Shown in pieces: positions 15,881 to 23,539 of a stretch of 36,521 nt of DNA. The DNA comes from DASRHK01 sp035650495 (GTDB lineage: Bacteria; Pseudomonadota; Gammaproteobacteria; Nevskiales; Nevskiaceae). Where the stretch lies: contig DASRHK010000091.1 in NCBI GenBank assembly GCA_035650495.1, positions 1-36,521 on the forward strand. The letters run 5' to 3'. The translations under genes and the position numbers were made by a program. The notes beneath the pieces were generated by a model. The model was not told where the DNA came from and did no database searches. It worked only from the letters and a program-made list of their open reading frames with translations. Positions within the stretch are counted from its first letter, which is position 1. Each line of letters starts with the position of its first letter.

Positions 15881-16318
15881 ATGGACAAGATCAAGCCGCT
15901 GTTCACCGCCACCGCCACCGCCATCGGCGGGCGCAACGGCCACACCAAGTCCGACGACGGCATGGTCAGTGTCGACCTGTCGGTGCCCAAGGCGATGGGC
16001 GGGCCCGGCAAGCCGAACACGGCGACCCCGGAGCACCTGTTCGCGGCTGGCTACGCGGCCTGCTTCGGCGGCGCGCTCGACTACATCGCCAAGCAGAACA
16101 AGAAGAATGCCGCCAACGCGAAGATCACCTGCTCGGTCTCGATCGGTCCGCGCGACGGCGGCGGCTTCGGGCTTTCGGTGAAGCTGCACGTCGAGGACAA
16201 GAGCCTGCCGCAGGCCGACCTCGCGGCGCTGGTCAAGCAGGCGCACGAGCAGATCTGTCCGTACTCGCACGCGACGCGCAACAACGTCGACGTGCAGCTC
16301 GAGGTCGTCGGCAGCTAG
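15881..16318 (+). CDS. ohr: Organic hydroperoxide reductase Ohr (OsmC/Ohr family)
   Basis: This 145-residue protein has the Ohr layout, with catalytic Cys61 (GYAACFGGAL) and Cys126 (EQICPYSHATRNNV). Arg18 and Glu51 (TPEHLF) help activate the first Cys. It reduces organic and fatty-acid hydroperoxides in the cytoplasm, using lipoylated-protein reductants in known members. AAGGA lies 8-12 bases before the ATG. Its stop codon and that of the convergent argH share the palindrome CTAG at 16315-16318. The inverted repeat upstream may be its control site. Length is normal. Confidence 0.93.
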   Translation: MDKIKPLFTATATAIGGRNGHTKSDDGMVSVDLSVPKAMGGPGKPNTATPEHLFAAGYAACFGGALDYIAKQNKKNAANAKITCSVSIGPRDGGGFGLSVKLHVEDKSLPQADLAALVKQAHEQICPYSHATRNNVDVQLEVVGS

Positions 16319-17706
16319 TTTTTCCGCGCCCGCGCGATCGCCGCGCGGATCTGGTCGGGCGAGGTGCCGCCGTAGGTGTTGCGCGCGCGCACGCTCGCCT
16401 CGAGCGTGATGTGCTGCACGACGTCGGCTTCGATCGCCGGCGAGAAGCGCTTGAGCTCCGCGATCGGCACCTGGGCGAGATCGACGTTCAGCTTCGTCGC
16501 GTGCGCCACCGCGCTGCCCGCCGCGTGGTGCGCGTCGCGGAACGGCACGCCCTTGCGCACCAGGTAGTCGGCGAGGTCGGTCGCGGTCGAATAGCCTTTC
16601 GCTGCCGCCGCACGGCAGGCCTCCCGATTCACCTGCAGATGCGGAAGCATCTCGGCGTAGACCTCGAGGCATGCGCTCACCGTGTCGATCGCGTCGAACA
16701 GCGGCTGCTTGTCTTCCTGGTTGTCCCGGTTGTAGGCGAGTGGCTGGCCTTTCATCAGCACGAGCAGCGCCGTGAGATCGCCGATCACGCGACCGGCCTT
16801 GCCGCGCACGAGCTCGGGCACGTCGGGATTCTTCTTCTGCGGCATGATCGAGCTGCCGGTGCAGAAGCGGTCGGGCAGCGTGACGAAGCCGAACATCGGC
16901 GTCGACCACAGCACCAGCTCCTCGCTCCAGCGCGACAGGTGCACCAGGATCAGCGATGCGCAGGCGCAGAGCTCGATCGCGAAATCGCGATCGGACACGG
17001 CGTCGAGCGAATTCTCGCTGACCGCCTCGAAGCCGAGCAGCTGCGCGACGTAGGCGCGATCGAGCGGATACACCGTTCCCGCGAGCGCCGCCGAGCCCAG
17101 CGGCAGCACGTTGACGCGCTTGCGCAGGTCGATCAGCCGCAGCCGATCGCGCACGATCATCTCGCGCCACGCGAGCAGGTGATGCGCGAACGAGATCGGC
17201 TGCGCGATCTGCAGGTGCGTGAAGCCCGGCATCACCGTTTCGATCTCGCGCTCGGCGAGGTCGACGAGCTGGCGGCAGATCTGCTCGAGCAGCGCGACCA
17301 CCGCGTCGATCGCGTCGCGCACGTAGAGCCGCAGGTCGGTCGCGACCTGATCGTTGCGCGAGCGTCCGGTGTGCAGCTTCTTGCCGGCGGCGCCGATGCG
17401 CTCGGTGAGCCGCGCCTCGATGTTCATGTGGACGTCTTCGAGCTCCGCCTTCCACTCGAAGCGGCCCGCCTCGATGTCGGCCTGGATCGCGGCGAGCCCG
17501 GCGACGATCCGCTCGGCCTCGATGTCGGTCAGCACGCCGACCTTGGCGAGCATCTGCGCGTGCGCGCGCGAGGCGGCGATGTCGTGGCGGTAGAGCCGGC
17601 GGTCGAAGCTCACCGACTCGGTGAAGCGCTCGACCAGCGACGACGTCGCCTCGGCGAAGCGTCCGCCCCACAATTTGTCTGGTTTGTCGCTGCTCGACTT
17701 CACCAT
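16315..17706 (-). CDS. argH: Argininosuccinate lyase
   Basis: This 463-residue cytosolic enzyme makes the last step of arginine synthesis, argininosuccinate to arginine plus fumarate. The family signature GSSIMPQKKNPD is present, as are KLWGGRF at the N-terminus and the THLQIAQP and TGRSRNDQV regions around the active site. I chose the ATG at 17706 (MVKSSSDKP), which follows GGATGAG; an in-frame ATG at 17727 would add seven residues. A TATAAT -10 box (17736-17741 on the plus strand) lies 30 bases upstream. The gene is divergent from algZ, the arrangement known from Pseudomonas and Xanthomonas. Its 3' end overlaps ohr by 4 bases. Confidence 0.95.
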   Translation of the reverse strand: MVKSSSDKPDKLWGGRFAEATSSLVERFTESVSFDRRLYRHDIAASRAHAQMLAKVGVLTDIEAERIVAGLAAIQADIEAGRFEWKAELEDVHMNIEARLTERIGAAGKKLHTGRSRNDQVATDLRLYVRDAIDAVVALLEQICRQLVDLAEREIETVMPGFTHLQIAQPISFAHHLLAWREMIVRDRLRLIDLRKRVNVLPLGSAALAGTVYPLDRAYVAQLLGFEAVSENSLDAVSDRDFAIELCACASLILVHLSRWSEELVLWSTPMFGFVTLPDRFCTGSSIMPQKKNPDVPELVRGKAGRVIGDLTALLVLMKGQPLAYNRDNQEDKQPLFDAIDTVSACLEVYAEMLPHLQVNREACRAAAAKGYSTATDLADYLVRKGVPFRDAHHAAGSAVAHATKLNVDLAQVPIAELKRFSPAIEADVVQHITLEASVRARNTYGGTSPDQIRAAIARARKN

Positions 17707-17735
17707 CTCATCCGCTCGACCGTGCAAGGGCGCGG

Positions 17736-17741
17736 ATTATA
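17736..17741 (-). promoter_or_regulatory. Consensus -10 box of the argH promoter
   Basis: Read on the reverse strand this is TATAAT, 30 bases before the argH ATG. No consensus -35 is found at 16-18 bases. A small inverted repeat AAAGG / CCTTT (17750-17754 and 17761-17765) lies where the -35 would be, so an activator or repressor could act there. The gap between the argH and algZ starts is only 65 bases. Confidence 0.5.
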
Positions 17742-17771
17742 GTCCCTGGAAAGGCTCTATCCTTTGATCCC

Positions 17772-18836
17772 ATGGAGCGCGTAGACCCCACGCCCGATCT
17801 GCCGGACAGCGTGATCCCGAATTTCTGTCGTGCCCGCGCGCTGGTGCCGGTGGCGTTCGTGATGCAGCTGGTCGCCACGGTGCTGACGCTGGCCGACCTC
17901 GAGCACGCAGTCGACGCGCTGCGGCATTACCTGCTGACGTCCTTGTACCTGCAATGGCTCGGGCTCACCTGCGCGGCCGTGCTGTGCTGGGCGCGCGGGA
18001 CGCTGTCGCAGCTGCCGCCGCGCCTGCTGTTCCTCACCTGCTGGGCGGTGATGATGCTGGTCACGCTCGCCGTGAGCCTCGCCGCCTGGCACGTCGCCAA
18101 GTCGACGCAGCTGCTGCTCATCGCGCAGTCGCGCGAGGCCTTCCTCATCTCGACGCTGTCGATCGGCGCGCTGATCTCGCCGCTCTTGCTGCGCTACTTC
18201 TGGCTGCAGCAGCAATGGCGCGAGCAGATCCGCGCCGAGGGCGAGGCACGCTACCAGGCGCTGCACGCGCGCATCCGTCCACACTTCCTGTTCAATTCGC
18301 TGAACAGCGTCGCCGAGCTGATCGCCACGCGGCCCGGCGAGGCCGAACGCATGATCGAGGACATGTCCGACCTGTTCCGCGCCACGCTCGGCCAGCACCG
18401 GCAGCTCGCGCCGCTCGCCGCGGAGATCGAGCTGATGCTCGCTTACCTGCGCATCGAGCAGGTGCGCCTGGGCGACAAGCTCAAGGTGGAATGGCAGGTG
18501 GGCAAGGACGTGCTCGACATCGTGGTGCCGCCACTGTCTCTCCAGCCCTTGGTGGAGAACGCGATCGTGCACGGCGTGTCGCGCCGCGTCGAAGGCGGGG
18601 TGATCCGCATCATGATCCGCCGTGACGGAGCCGACCTGGTGGTGCAGATCGAGAACCCGGTCGCGCAGACCGACGCGACGTCGCCGCCGGGATCGCGGAC
18701 GGCGGTGCGCAACATCGCGCAGCGCCTGGCGCTGATCTACGGTCCGGCCGCGCGCATCGACATCGGGCAGGAAGGCGAAACATTCCGCGCCACCGTGCGG
18801 CTGCCCGTCGCGCAGCAATCGAAGGCGGCCGCATGA
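17772..18836 (+). CDS. algZ: Sensor histidine kinase AlgZ/FimS (LytS type)
   Basis: This 354-residue kinase has four N-terminal membrane helices (about 25-145) and then a His_kinase domain. The phospho-acceptor is His171 in RIRPHFLFNSLNSV and the N-box is PLVENAIVHG, with Asn263. It should phosphorylate or otherwise control AlgR, the next gene, with which it overlaps by 4 bases (18833-18836). The ATP-lid glycine box is degenerate (PPGSRTAVRNIAQRL where most LytS kinases have a GxGLxN-type motif), so its kinase activity may be unusual. In pseudomonads the pair controls alginate, type IV pili and virulence; here the targets are unknown. No good ribosome-binding site is seen. Confidence 0.87.
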   Translation: MERVDPTPDLPDSVIPNFCRARALVPVAFVMQLVATVLTLADLEHAVDALRHYLLTSLYLQWLGLTCAAVLCWARGTLSQLPPRLLFLTCWAVMMLVTLAVSLAAWHVAKSTQLLLIAQSREAFLISTLSIGALISPLLLRYFWLQQQWREQIRAEGEARYQALHARIRPHFLFNSLNSVAELIATRPGEAERMIEDMSDLFRATLGQHRQLAPLAAEIELMLAYLRIEQVRLGDKLKVEWQVGKDVLDIVVPPLSLQPLVENAIVHGVSRRVEGGVIRIMIRRDGADLVVQIENPVAQTDATSPPGSRTAVRNIAQRLALIYGPAARIDIGQEGETFRATVRLPVAQQSKAAA

Positions 18837-19585
18837 GGATCGTCATCGTCGACGACGAGCCGCTCGCGCGCGAGCGGCTGCGCCGCCTGCTCGCCGAGTT
18901 CCCGGGATACGAAGTGATCGGCGAGGCCGACAACGGCGACATCGCCATCGAGCTGATCGAGCGCGAGCGTCCCGACGTCGTGCTCCTCGACATCCGCATG
19001 AGCGGGCGCGACGGCCTGCAGGTCGCGCGCAAGCTCGCCCAGCACAGCGTGCCGCCCGCGGTGATCTTCACCACCGCGCACGCCGAGCACGCGTTGTCGG
19101 CGTTCGATGCCGCGGGGCAGGGCTACCTGCTGAAGCCGATCCGGCGCGAGAAGCTGGCCGAAGCGCTGCAGCGCGTGCGCCGCCCGAGCCGCGCGCTCGA
19201 CCTCGAGAAGCTCTCCGTCGTCGAGCGGCCCGATCGGCAGTTCATCGTCGCGACCACGCGCGAGGGCATCAAGCGCATCCCCGTGGAGGACATCCTGTAT
19301 TTCCTCGCCGACCAGAAGTACACGACGGTCTATCACCTGCACGGCGAAGTGCTGATCGAGGAATCGCTCAACAAGCTCGAAGAGGATTTCGCGGCGTGGT
19401 TCCTGCGGGTGCATCGCAAGGCCCTGGTGGCGACGCGCTTCATCATCGGTCTCGAGCGCGGCAAGCAGGAGGACGAGGAGGTGCACTGGCTGCGGTTGCG
19501 CCACGTCAACACGCTGATCCCGGTGAGCCGGCGCCGTCTCGCCGAAGTGCGGCGCGCGCTGGTCGACAAGCCGGTCGACGGATGA
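18833..19585 (+). CDS. algR: Response regulator AlgR, receiver plus LytTR DNA-binding domain
   Basis: The 250-residue protein has a receiver domain (1-120) with acidic pocket Asp7-Asp8, phospho-acceptor Asp53 (VLLDIRMSG) and Lys at LKPI. A LytTR domain follows (about 140-240; RIPVEDILYFLADQKYTTVY, then RVHRKALVATRFI). LytTR proteins bind direct repeats upstream of target promoters. It is translationally coupled to algZ before it and hemC after it, both through ATGA overlaps. Gene order and length match AlgR of Pseudomonas and Xanthomonas. Confidence 0.93.
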   Translation: MRIVIVDDEPLARERLRRLLAEFPGYEVIGEADNGDIAIELIERERPDVVLLDIRMSGRDGLQVARKLAQHSVPPAVIFTTAHAEHALSAFDAAGQGYLLKPIRREKLAEALQRVRRPSRALDLEKLSVVERPDRQFIVATTREGIKRIPVEDILYFLADQKYTTVYHLHGEVLIEESLNKLEEDFAAWFLRVHRKALVATRFIIGLERGKQEDEEVHWLRLRHVNTLIPVSRRRLAEVRRALVDKPVDG

Positions 19586-20523
19586 CGCGCCCGACTCCGC
19601 AAGCGTTGCGCATCGCGACGCGCGAAAGCCCGCTCGCGCTCTGGCAGGCGAGCCACGTCAAAGGGTTGCTCGAGCGCGCGCACGCCGGGCTCGTCGTCGA
19701 GCTCGTGCCGATGACCACGAGCGGCGATCGCTTCCTCGACGCGACGCTGCAGCAGGCCGGCGGCAAGGGCCTGTTCGTGAAGGAGCTGGAGCAGGCGATG
19801 GCCGAGCGGCGCGCCGACATCGCAGTGCATTCGATGAAAGACGTCCCGGTGCATCTGCCGCAGGGGTTCGCGCTCGCCGCGTTCCTCGAAGCGGCCGATC
19901 CGCGCGATGCGTTCGTCTGCGCACGATTCGACAGCGTCGATGCGCTGCCGCATGGCGCGCGTGTCGGCACCGCGAGCCTGCGTCGCCAGGCGCAACTGCG
20001 CGCGCGCCGTCCCGATCTGCAGATCTCCGAGCTGCGCGGCAACGTCGGCACGCGTCTGCGCAAGCTCGACGAAGGCCAGTTCGATGCGATCCTGCTCGCC
20101 TGCGCCGGCCTCGATCGGCTCGGCTTCGGCGAGCGCATCCGCGCGCGCTTCGAGGTCGATCAATTCGTGCCGGCGATCGGGCAAGGCGTCATCGGCATCG
20201 AGTGCCGCGACGACGATGCGTCGACGCGCTCGCTGCTCGCGCCGCTGCACGCGATTGGCGTGGCGACGCGCCTGGCGGCCGAGCGAGCGATGAATGCGCG
20301 GCTCGGCGGTGCGTGCCACGTGCCGGTCGCGGGTCACGCGCGCGTGCACGGCGACGAGCTGCATCTGGTCGGGCTCGTCGGCGCTCCCGACGGCACGAAG
20401 ATCATCCGCGACGAGATCCGTGGCGCCGCCAAGTCCGCCGAAGCGATCGGCCTCGACCTCGCCGAGCGGCTACTGGCGCGCGGCGCGGGCGAGATCCTTC
20501 GCGAGCTGGGCGTGAAGACATGA
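19582..20523 (+). CDS. hemC: Hydroxymethylbilane synthase (porphobilinogen deaminase)
   Basis: This 313-residue enzyme joins four porphobilinogen units into hydroxymethylbilane in tetrapyrrole synthesis. The dipyrromethane cofactor is attached to Cys245 (LGGACHVPVAGHA). The catalytic Asp lies in HSMKDVP (near 87), and RIATRESPLALWQA at the start and RGNVGTRLRKL bind the substrate. I chose the ATG at 19582, which overlaps the algR stop; the frame also runs open upstream, but the family starts here. The next gene, hemD, overlaps by 4 bases. Confidence 0.95.
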   Translation: MTRPTPQALRIATRESPLALWQASHVKGLLERAHAGLVVELVPMTTSGDRFLDATLQQAGGKGLFVKELEQAMAERRADIAVHSMKDVPVHLPQGFALAAFLEAADPRDAFVCARFDSVDALPHGARVGTASLRRQAQLRARRPDLQISELRGNVGTRLRKLDEGQFDAILLACAGLDRLGFGERIRARFEVDQFVPAIGQGVIGIECRDDDASTRSLLAPLHAIGVATRLAAERAMNARLGGACHVPVAGHARVHGDELHLVGLVGAPDGTKIIRDEIRGAAKSAEAIGLDLAERLLARGAGEILRELGVKT

Positions 20524-21284
20524 GCGACGAAACGCCGCTCGCAGGCTTGCGCGTGCTGGTCACGCGCCCGACGCACCAGGCCGACCCGTTGTGCAAGCTG
20601 ATCGAGAGAGCGGGCGGCGAAGCGATCCGCTTGCCGCTGTTGTCGATCGAGCCCATCGCGCCGGCGCAGGCGACACGGCAGCTCGAGCTTGCGCGCGCGT
20701 TCGATTGGTGGATCTTCACGAGCGCCAACGCGGTGCGGCAGGCGCGCGCGATCGATGTGGGTGCGTGGCCGCCGGGGCTCGCGGCGGTCGGGCCCGCAAC
20801 CGCGGCCGCGCTCGAGAGCGCGAGCGGCGCGCAGGTCCTGGCGCCGCTTCAGGGCGCATCCAGCGAAGCATTGCTGGCGCGGCCCGAGCTCGCGGCGCTC
20901 TCGGGCAAGCGCGTCCTGATCGTCACTGGCGCCGATGGCCTCGACACGCTCGCCACCGAGCTCGAGGCTCGCGGCGCCACCGTGGTCACGGCGCCGGTCT
21001 ATCACCGCGTGCCGCTGCCGCACGCGCCGGAGGCGATCGAGTCCGCGCTCAAGCGCGCGAAGGCGATCGTCGTCACCAGCGGCCAGGCGCTCGAGCATCT
21101 GTGGAATCTCACGCCGGAAACGCTGCGGCCCGCGCTGCGCAAGAAGCAACTGGTCGCGCCGAGCGAGCGTGTGGTAGAAATGGCCGGCAACTTTCAGTTC
21201 GCCGCGCGTGCGCTCGCGCCCGAGCAGATGTCCGACGCCTCCATCGTCCATTGCCTGGAATCCTGGTGGAAACAGAACCCGTAA
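20520..21284 (+). CDS. hemD: Uroporphyrinogen-III synthase
   Basis: This 254-residue protein has the two-lobed HemD pattern, starting LAGLRVLVTRPTHQADPLC. It has DWWIFTSANAVR in the first lobe and VLIVTGADGLDTLA and IVVTSGQALEHL in the second; sequence identity in this family is low, so position helps. It closes and inverts hydroxymethylbilane to uroporphyrinogen III, the branch point for heme, siroheme and cobalamin. The ATG overlaps the hemC stop (20520-20523). Its 3' end overlaps the start of hemX. Confidence 0.92.
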   Translation: MSDETPLAGLRVLVTRPTHQADPLCKLIERAGGEAIRLPLLSIEPIAPAQATRQLELARAFDWWIFTSANAVRQARAIDVGAWPPGLAAVGPATAAALESASGAQVLAPLQGASSEALLARPELAALSGKRVLIVTGADGLDTLATELEARGATVVTAPVYHRVPLPHAPEAIESALKRAKAIVVTSGQALEHLWNLTPETLRPALRKKQLVAPSERVVEMAGNFQFAARALAPEQMSDASIVHCLESWWKQNP

Positions 21285-22309
21285 CCCCGCCGGCTTCCGC
21301 ACCGCCGCCCACGCCCCGACGTCGCGGCATCGGCAGCTTCCTCGTCTGGCTCGTCGTGCTCGCGCTGCTCGGCGCGGGCGGCTGGTACGGCTGGCAGTGG
21401 GGCAGGATCGAGCTCGCGCGCATGCACGAGCGCGACCAGGAAGTGGCGAGCCTCGTCGCCGAATCGCGGCAATTGCGCGCGAAGGTCGACGCGCTCGCGC
21501 AGGAACAGTCCGAGGACCTTGCGAGCGCGAAGAAGGACATCGCCGAGCTCAAGCAGCAGATGGAGACGAGCGGCGCGGCGATCTCGAAGATCGCCGAGAC
21601 CGTGCAGGGCGGACGCACGCGCGTGCAGCTCGCGGCGATCGAGCAGGTGCTGCTGATGGCCAACGATCGCGCGCTCCTCGCCCACGATGCCGACGGCGCA
21701 GCGCAAGCGCTCGCGCAAGCCGACGAGCGTCTCGCGGCGTTGAACGAGCCGAAGCTCTTCAAGGTGCGTGAGGCGATCGCGCAGGAGCGCGCAGCGCTCG
21801 GCGCGGTGCCCAAGCCCGACGTCACCGCCGCCGCGCTGAGCCTGTCGAGCCTCATCCAGCAGATGCCCGCGTGGCCGCTGCAGGGCAAGCTGCCGAACGC
21901 GCTCGCGACGTCGGCGCAGCTGTCGATGCCGCCGGAAGGCTACGCGTGGCCGATGCGGCTGTGGCTTTCGCTCAAGGAAGCGCTGCGCTCGATCTTCATC
22001 CTCCGCCGCGACGACAACGGCGCGCGCCTGCTCGCGCCGGAGCAGGAGACGCTGATCATGCAGATCGGCCTGCTCAAGCTCGAAGGCGCGCGACTCGCGC
22101 TGTTGCGCGCGAACACGCCGGCGTTCCGCGATCTGTGCGCCGCATCGTCGAAGTGGCTCGGCGATTACTTCGAGACGCGCGATCCGGGCGTGCTCGCCGC
22201 GCGCGCCGAGCTCGACAAGCTCAAGGCGCTCGATCTCACCCCGCCGCTGCCCGATCTGACCAAGAGCCTCGAGCTGCTGCGCGCCGGTCTCGCCGCGCCG
22301 GCGTCGTGA
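21266..22309 (+). CDS. hemX: HemX family inner-membrane protein
   Basis: The protein has about 347 residues. It has a short Pro-rich cytoplasmic stretch, one membrane helix (about residues 24-42; FLVWLVVLALLGAGGWYGWQW), then a coiled coil (ARMHERDQEVASLVAESRQL and on) and a periplasmic helical domain. This is the HemX layout; its role is unclear, although it is always near hemCD and hemY and is sometimes annotated as uroporphyrinogen methyltransferase without the catalytic domain. I chose GTG 21266 (METEPVTPPAS), 19 bases inside hemD; a TTG at 21251 is possible. The stop overlaps the hemY GTG. Confidence 0.87.
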   Translation: METEPVTPPASAPPPTPRRRGIGSFLVWLVVLALLGAGGWYGWQWGRIELARMHERDQEVASLVAESRQLRAKVDALAQEQSEDLASAKKDIAELKQQMETSGAAISKIAETVQGGRTRVQLAAIEQVLLMANDRALLAHDADGAAQALAQADERLAALNEPKLFKVREAIAQERAALGAVPKPDVTAAALSLSSLIQQMPAWPLQGKLPNALATSAQLSMPPEGYAWPMRLWLSLKEALRSIFILRRDDNGARLLAPEQETLIMQIGLLKLEGARLALLRANTPAFRDLCAASSKWLGDYFETRDPGVLAARAELDKLKALDLTPPLPDLTKSLELLRAGLAAPAS

Positions 22310-23511
22310 TCCGCTTCCTGATCATCGTCTTCATCGCGCTGGTGCTCGGCGCGTCGGGCGCTTACTACCTGCACGCCGACGCGGGCTACGTGCAGATCGC
22401 GTGGCAGCACTGGGTCGTGCAGACCTCGCTGCTCGGCTTCGTGCTCGCGGTCGTGTTCGGGATCGCGGCCGTGTACTACGGCGCGAAGCTTCTCGTCGCC
22501 GGCGTGACCTTGCCGACGATCCTGCGCGACGCGCTGGACGAGCGGCGCGCCCGGCGCGCGCGCATCTCCTTCGAGGCCGGCTTGCAGCAGCTGCTCGAAG
22601 GCCGCTGGCGCAAGGCGGAGGTCGAGCTGATCCGGCGCGCGGCGGACCATCCGACGCCGGGACTCAATTATCTGCTCGCAGCGCGCGCAGCGGCCGAGCT
22701 CGGCGCGGAAGATCGCGTGCAGCGTTACCTCGAGCAGGCGAAGGAGACGCTGCCGATCGCATCGTCGCTCGCGCGCGCGCAGATCGCGACGACGAAATCC
22801 GACATCGCCGGTGCGCGACAGCTCCTGTTGCCGCTCCTGGCGCAGGATCCGCAGCACGAGCGGGTGGTCGACGATCTCGCCGCGGTGCACGAGCGCGCGC
22901 ACGACTGGGACGCGCTCGAGCTCCTGATCAACGCGCCCGAGAGCGCGCGAGCGCTGCCGCCGCCGCGGCTGCAGGAGTGGCGCGCGCGCATCGCGCGAGG
23001 CCGCATCGAGGCCGCGATCGCGCGAGGCCGCGTCGATCAGCTCAAGAAAGCCTGGGAGTCCGCGCCGGGCGCACTGCGTAGCAACCTGGAGCTGCGCCGC
23101 CTCTACGCAGCGGGTCTCGCGAAGCTCAACGCCGAAGCGGAAGCCGCCGCGCAGATCTCCTCGGGATTGCGCGACCAGTGGGATCCGGCGCTCGTCGAGC
23201 TGTACGGCGCGCTCGAAGGCGTCGACGCCGTGACGCAGCTCGCCACCGCCGAGCAATGGCTCGGTCAGCACGGCGAGAAGCCCGAGCTCCTGTGGCTCGC
23301 GGCGCGCGCGTGCCGACGCAACAAGCTCTGGGGCAAGGCGCGCAGCTATCTCGAAGGCCTCGTGCGCGTCGCACCGTCGGCCAGGGCCTATCTCGAGCTG
23401 GCGCAGATCTGCCAGCAGATGCAGGCGGCGGACGATGCCGCGCGCTATTACCGACAAGGGCTGGAGCAGGCCGCCGCGGCGCCCGCTTTGACGACGCTGC
23501 AAGACTGGTAG
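22306..23511 (+). CDS. hemY: HemY family tetratricopeptide protein
   Basis: This 401-residue inner-membrane protein has two N-terminal membrane helices (about 3-20 and 40-62). LRDALDERRARRARISFEAG follows, then TPR-like helical repeats to the end. This HemY is the proteobacterial partner of hemX, not the Bacillus protoporphyrinogen oxidase of the same name; evidence from other bacteria links it to protoporphyrin steps or complex assembly. The GTG start overlaps the hemX stop (GTGA). It is the last gene of the algZR-hemCDXY unit. Confidence 0.9.
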   Translation: MIRFLIIVFIALVLGASGAYYLHADAGYVQIAWQHWVVQTSLLGFVLAVVFGIAAVYYGAKLLVAGVTLPTILRDALDERRARRARISFEAGLQQLLEGRWRKAEVELIRRAADHPTPGLNYLLAARAAAELGAEDRVQRYLEQAKETLPIASSLARAQIATTKSDIAGARQLLLPLLAQDPQHERVVDDLAAVHERAHDWDALELLINAPESARALPPPRLQEWRARIARGRIEAAIARGRVDQLKKAWESAPGALRSNLELRRLYAAGLAKLNAEAEAAAQISSGLRDQWDPALVELYGALEGVDAVTQLATAEQWLGQHGEKPELLWLAARACRRNKLWGKARSYLEGLVRVAPSARAYLELAQICQQMQAADDAARYYRQGLEQAAAAPALTTLQDW

Positions 23512-23514
23512 AAT
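23488..23514 (+). promoter_or_regulatory. Possible promoter of the DUF1800-DUF1501 pair
   Basis: TTGACG (23488-23493) and TAGAAT (23509-23514) resemble sigma-70 boxes, each close to consensus. The spacing of 15 bases is short and the boxes overlap the 3' end of hemY. The pair may also be read from the hem transcript. Confidence 0.3.
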
Positions 23515-23539
23515 TTCTCTACACCCGATCCTCCTCCCG

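Noticed and set aside
21251..21265. TTG 21251 as the hemX start
   Set aside because: GTG 21266 gives the usual short Pro-rich N-terminus, and TTG has no better ribosome-binding site. It is kept only as an alternative.
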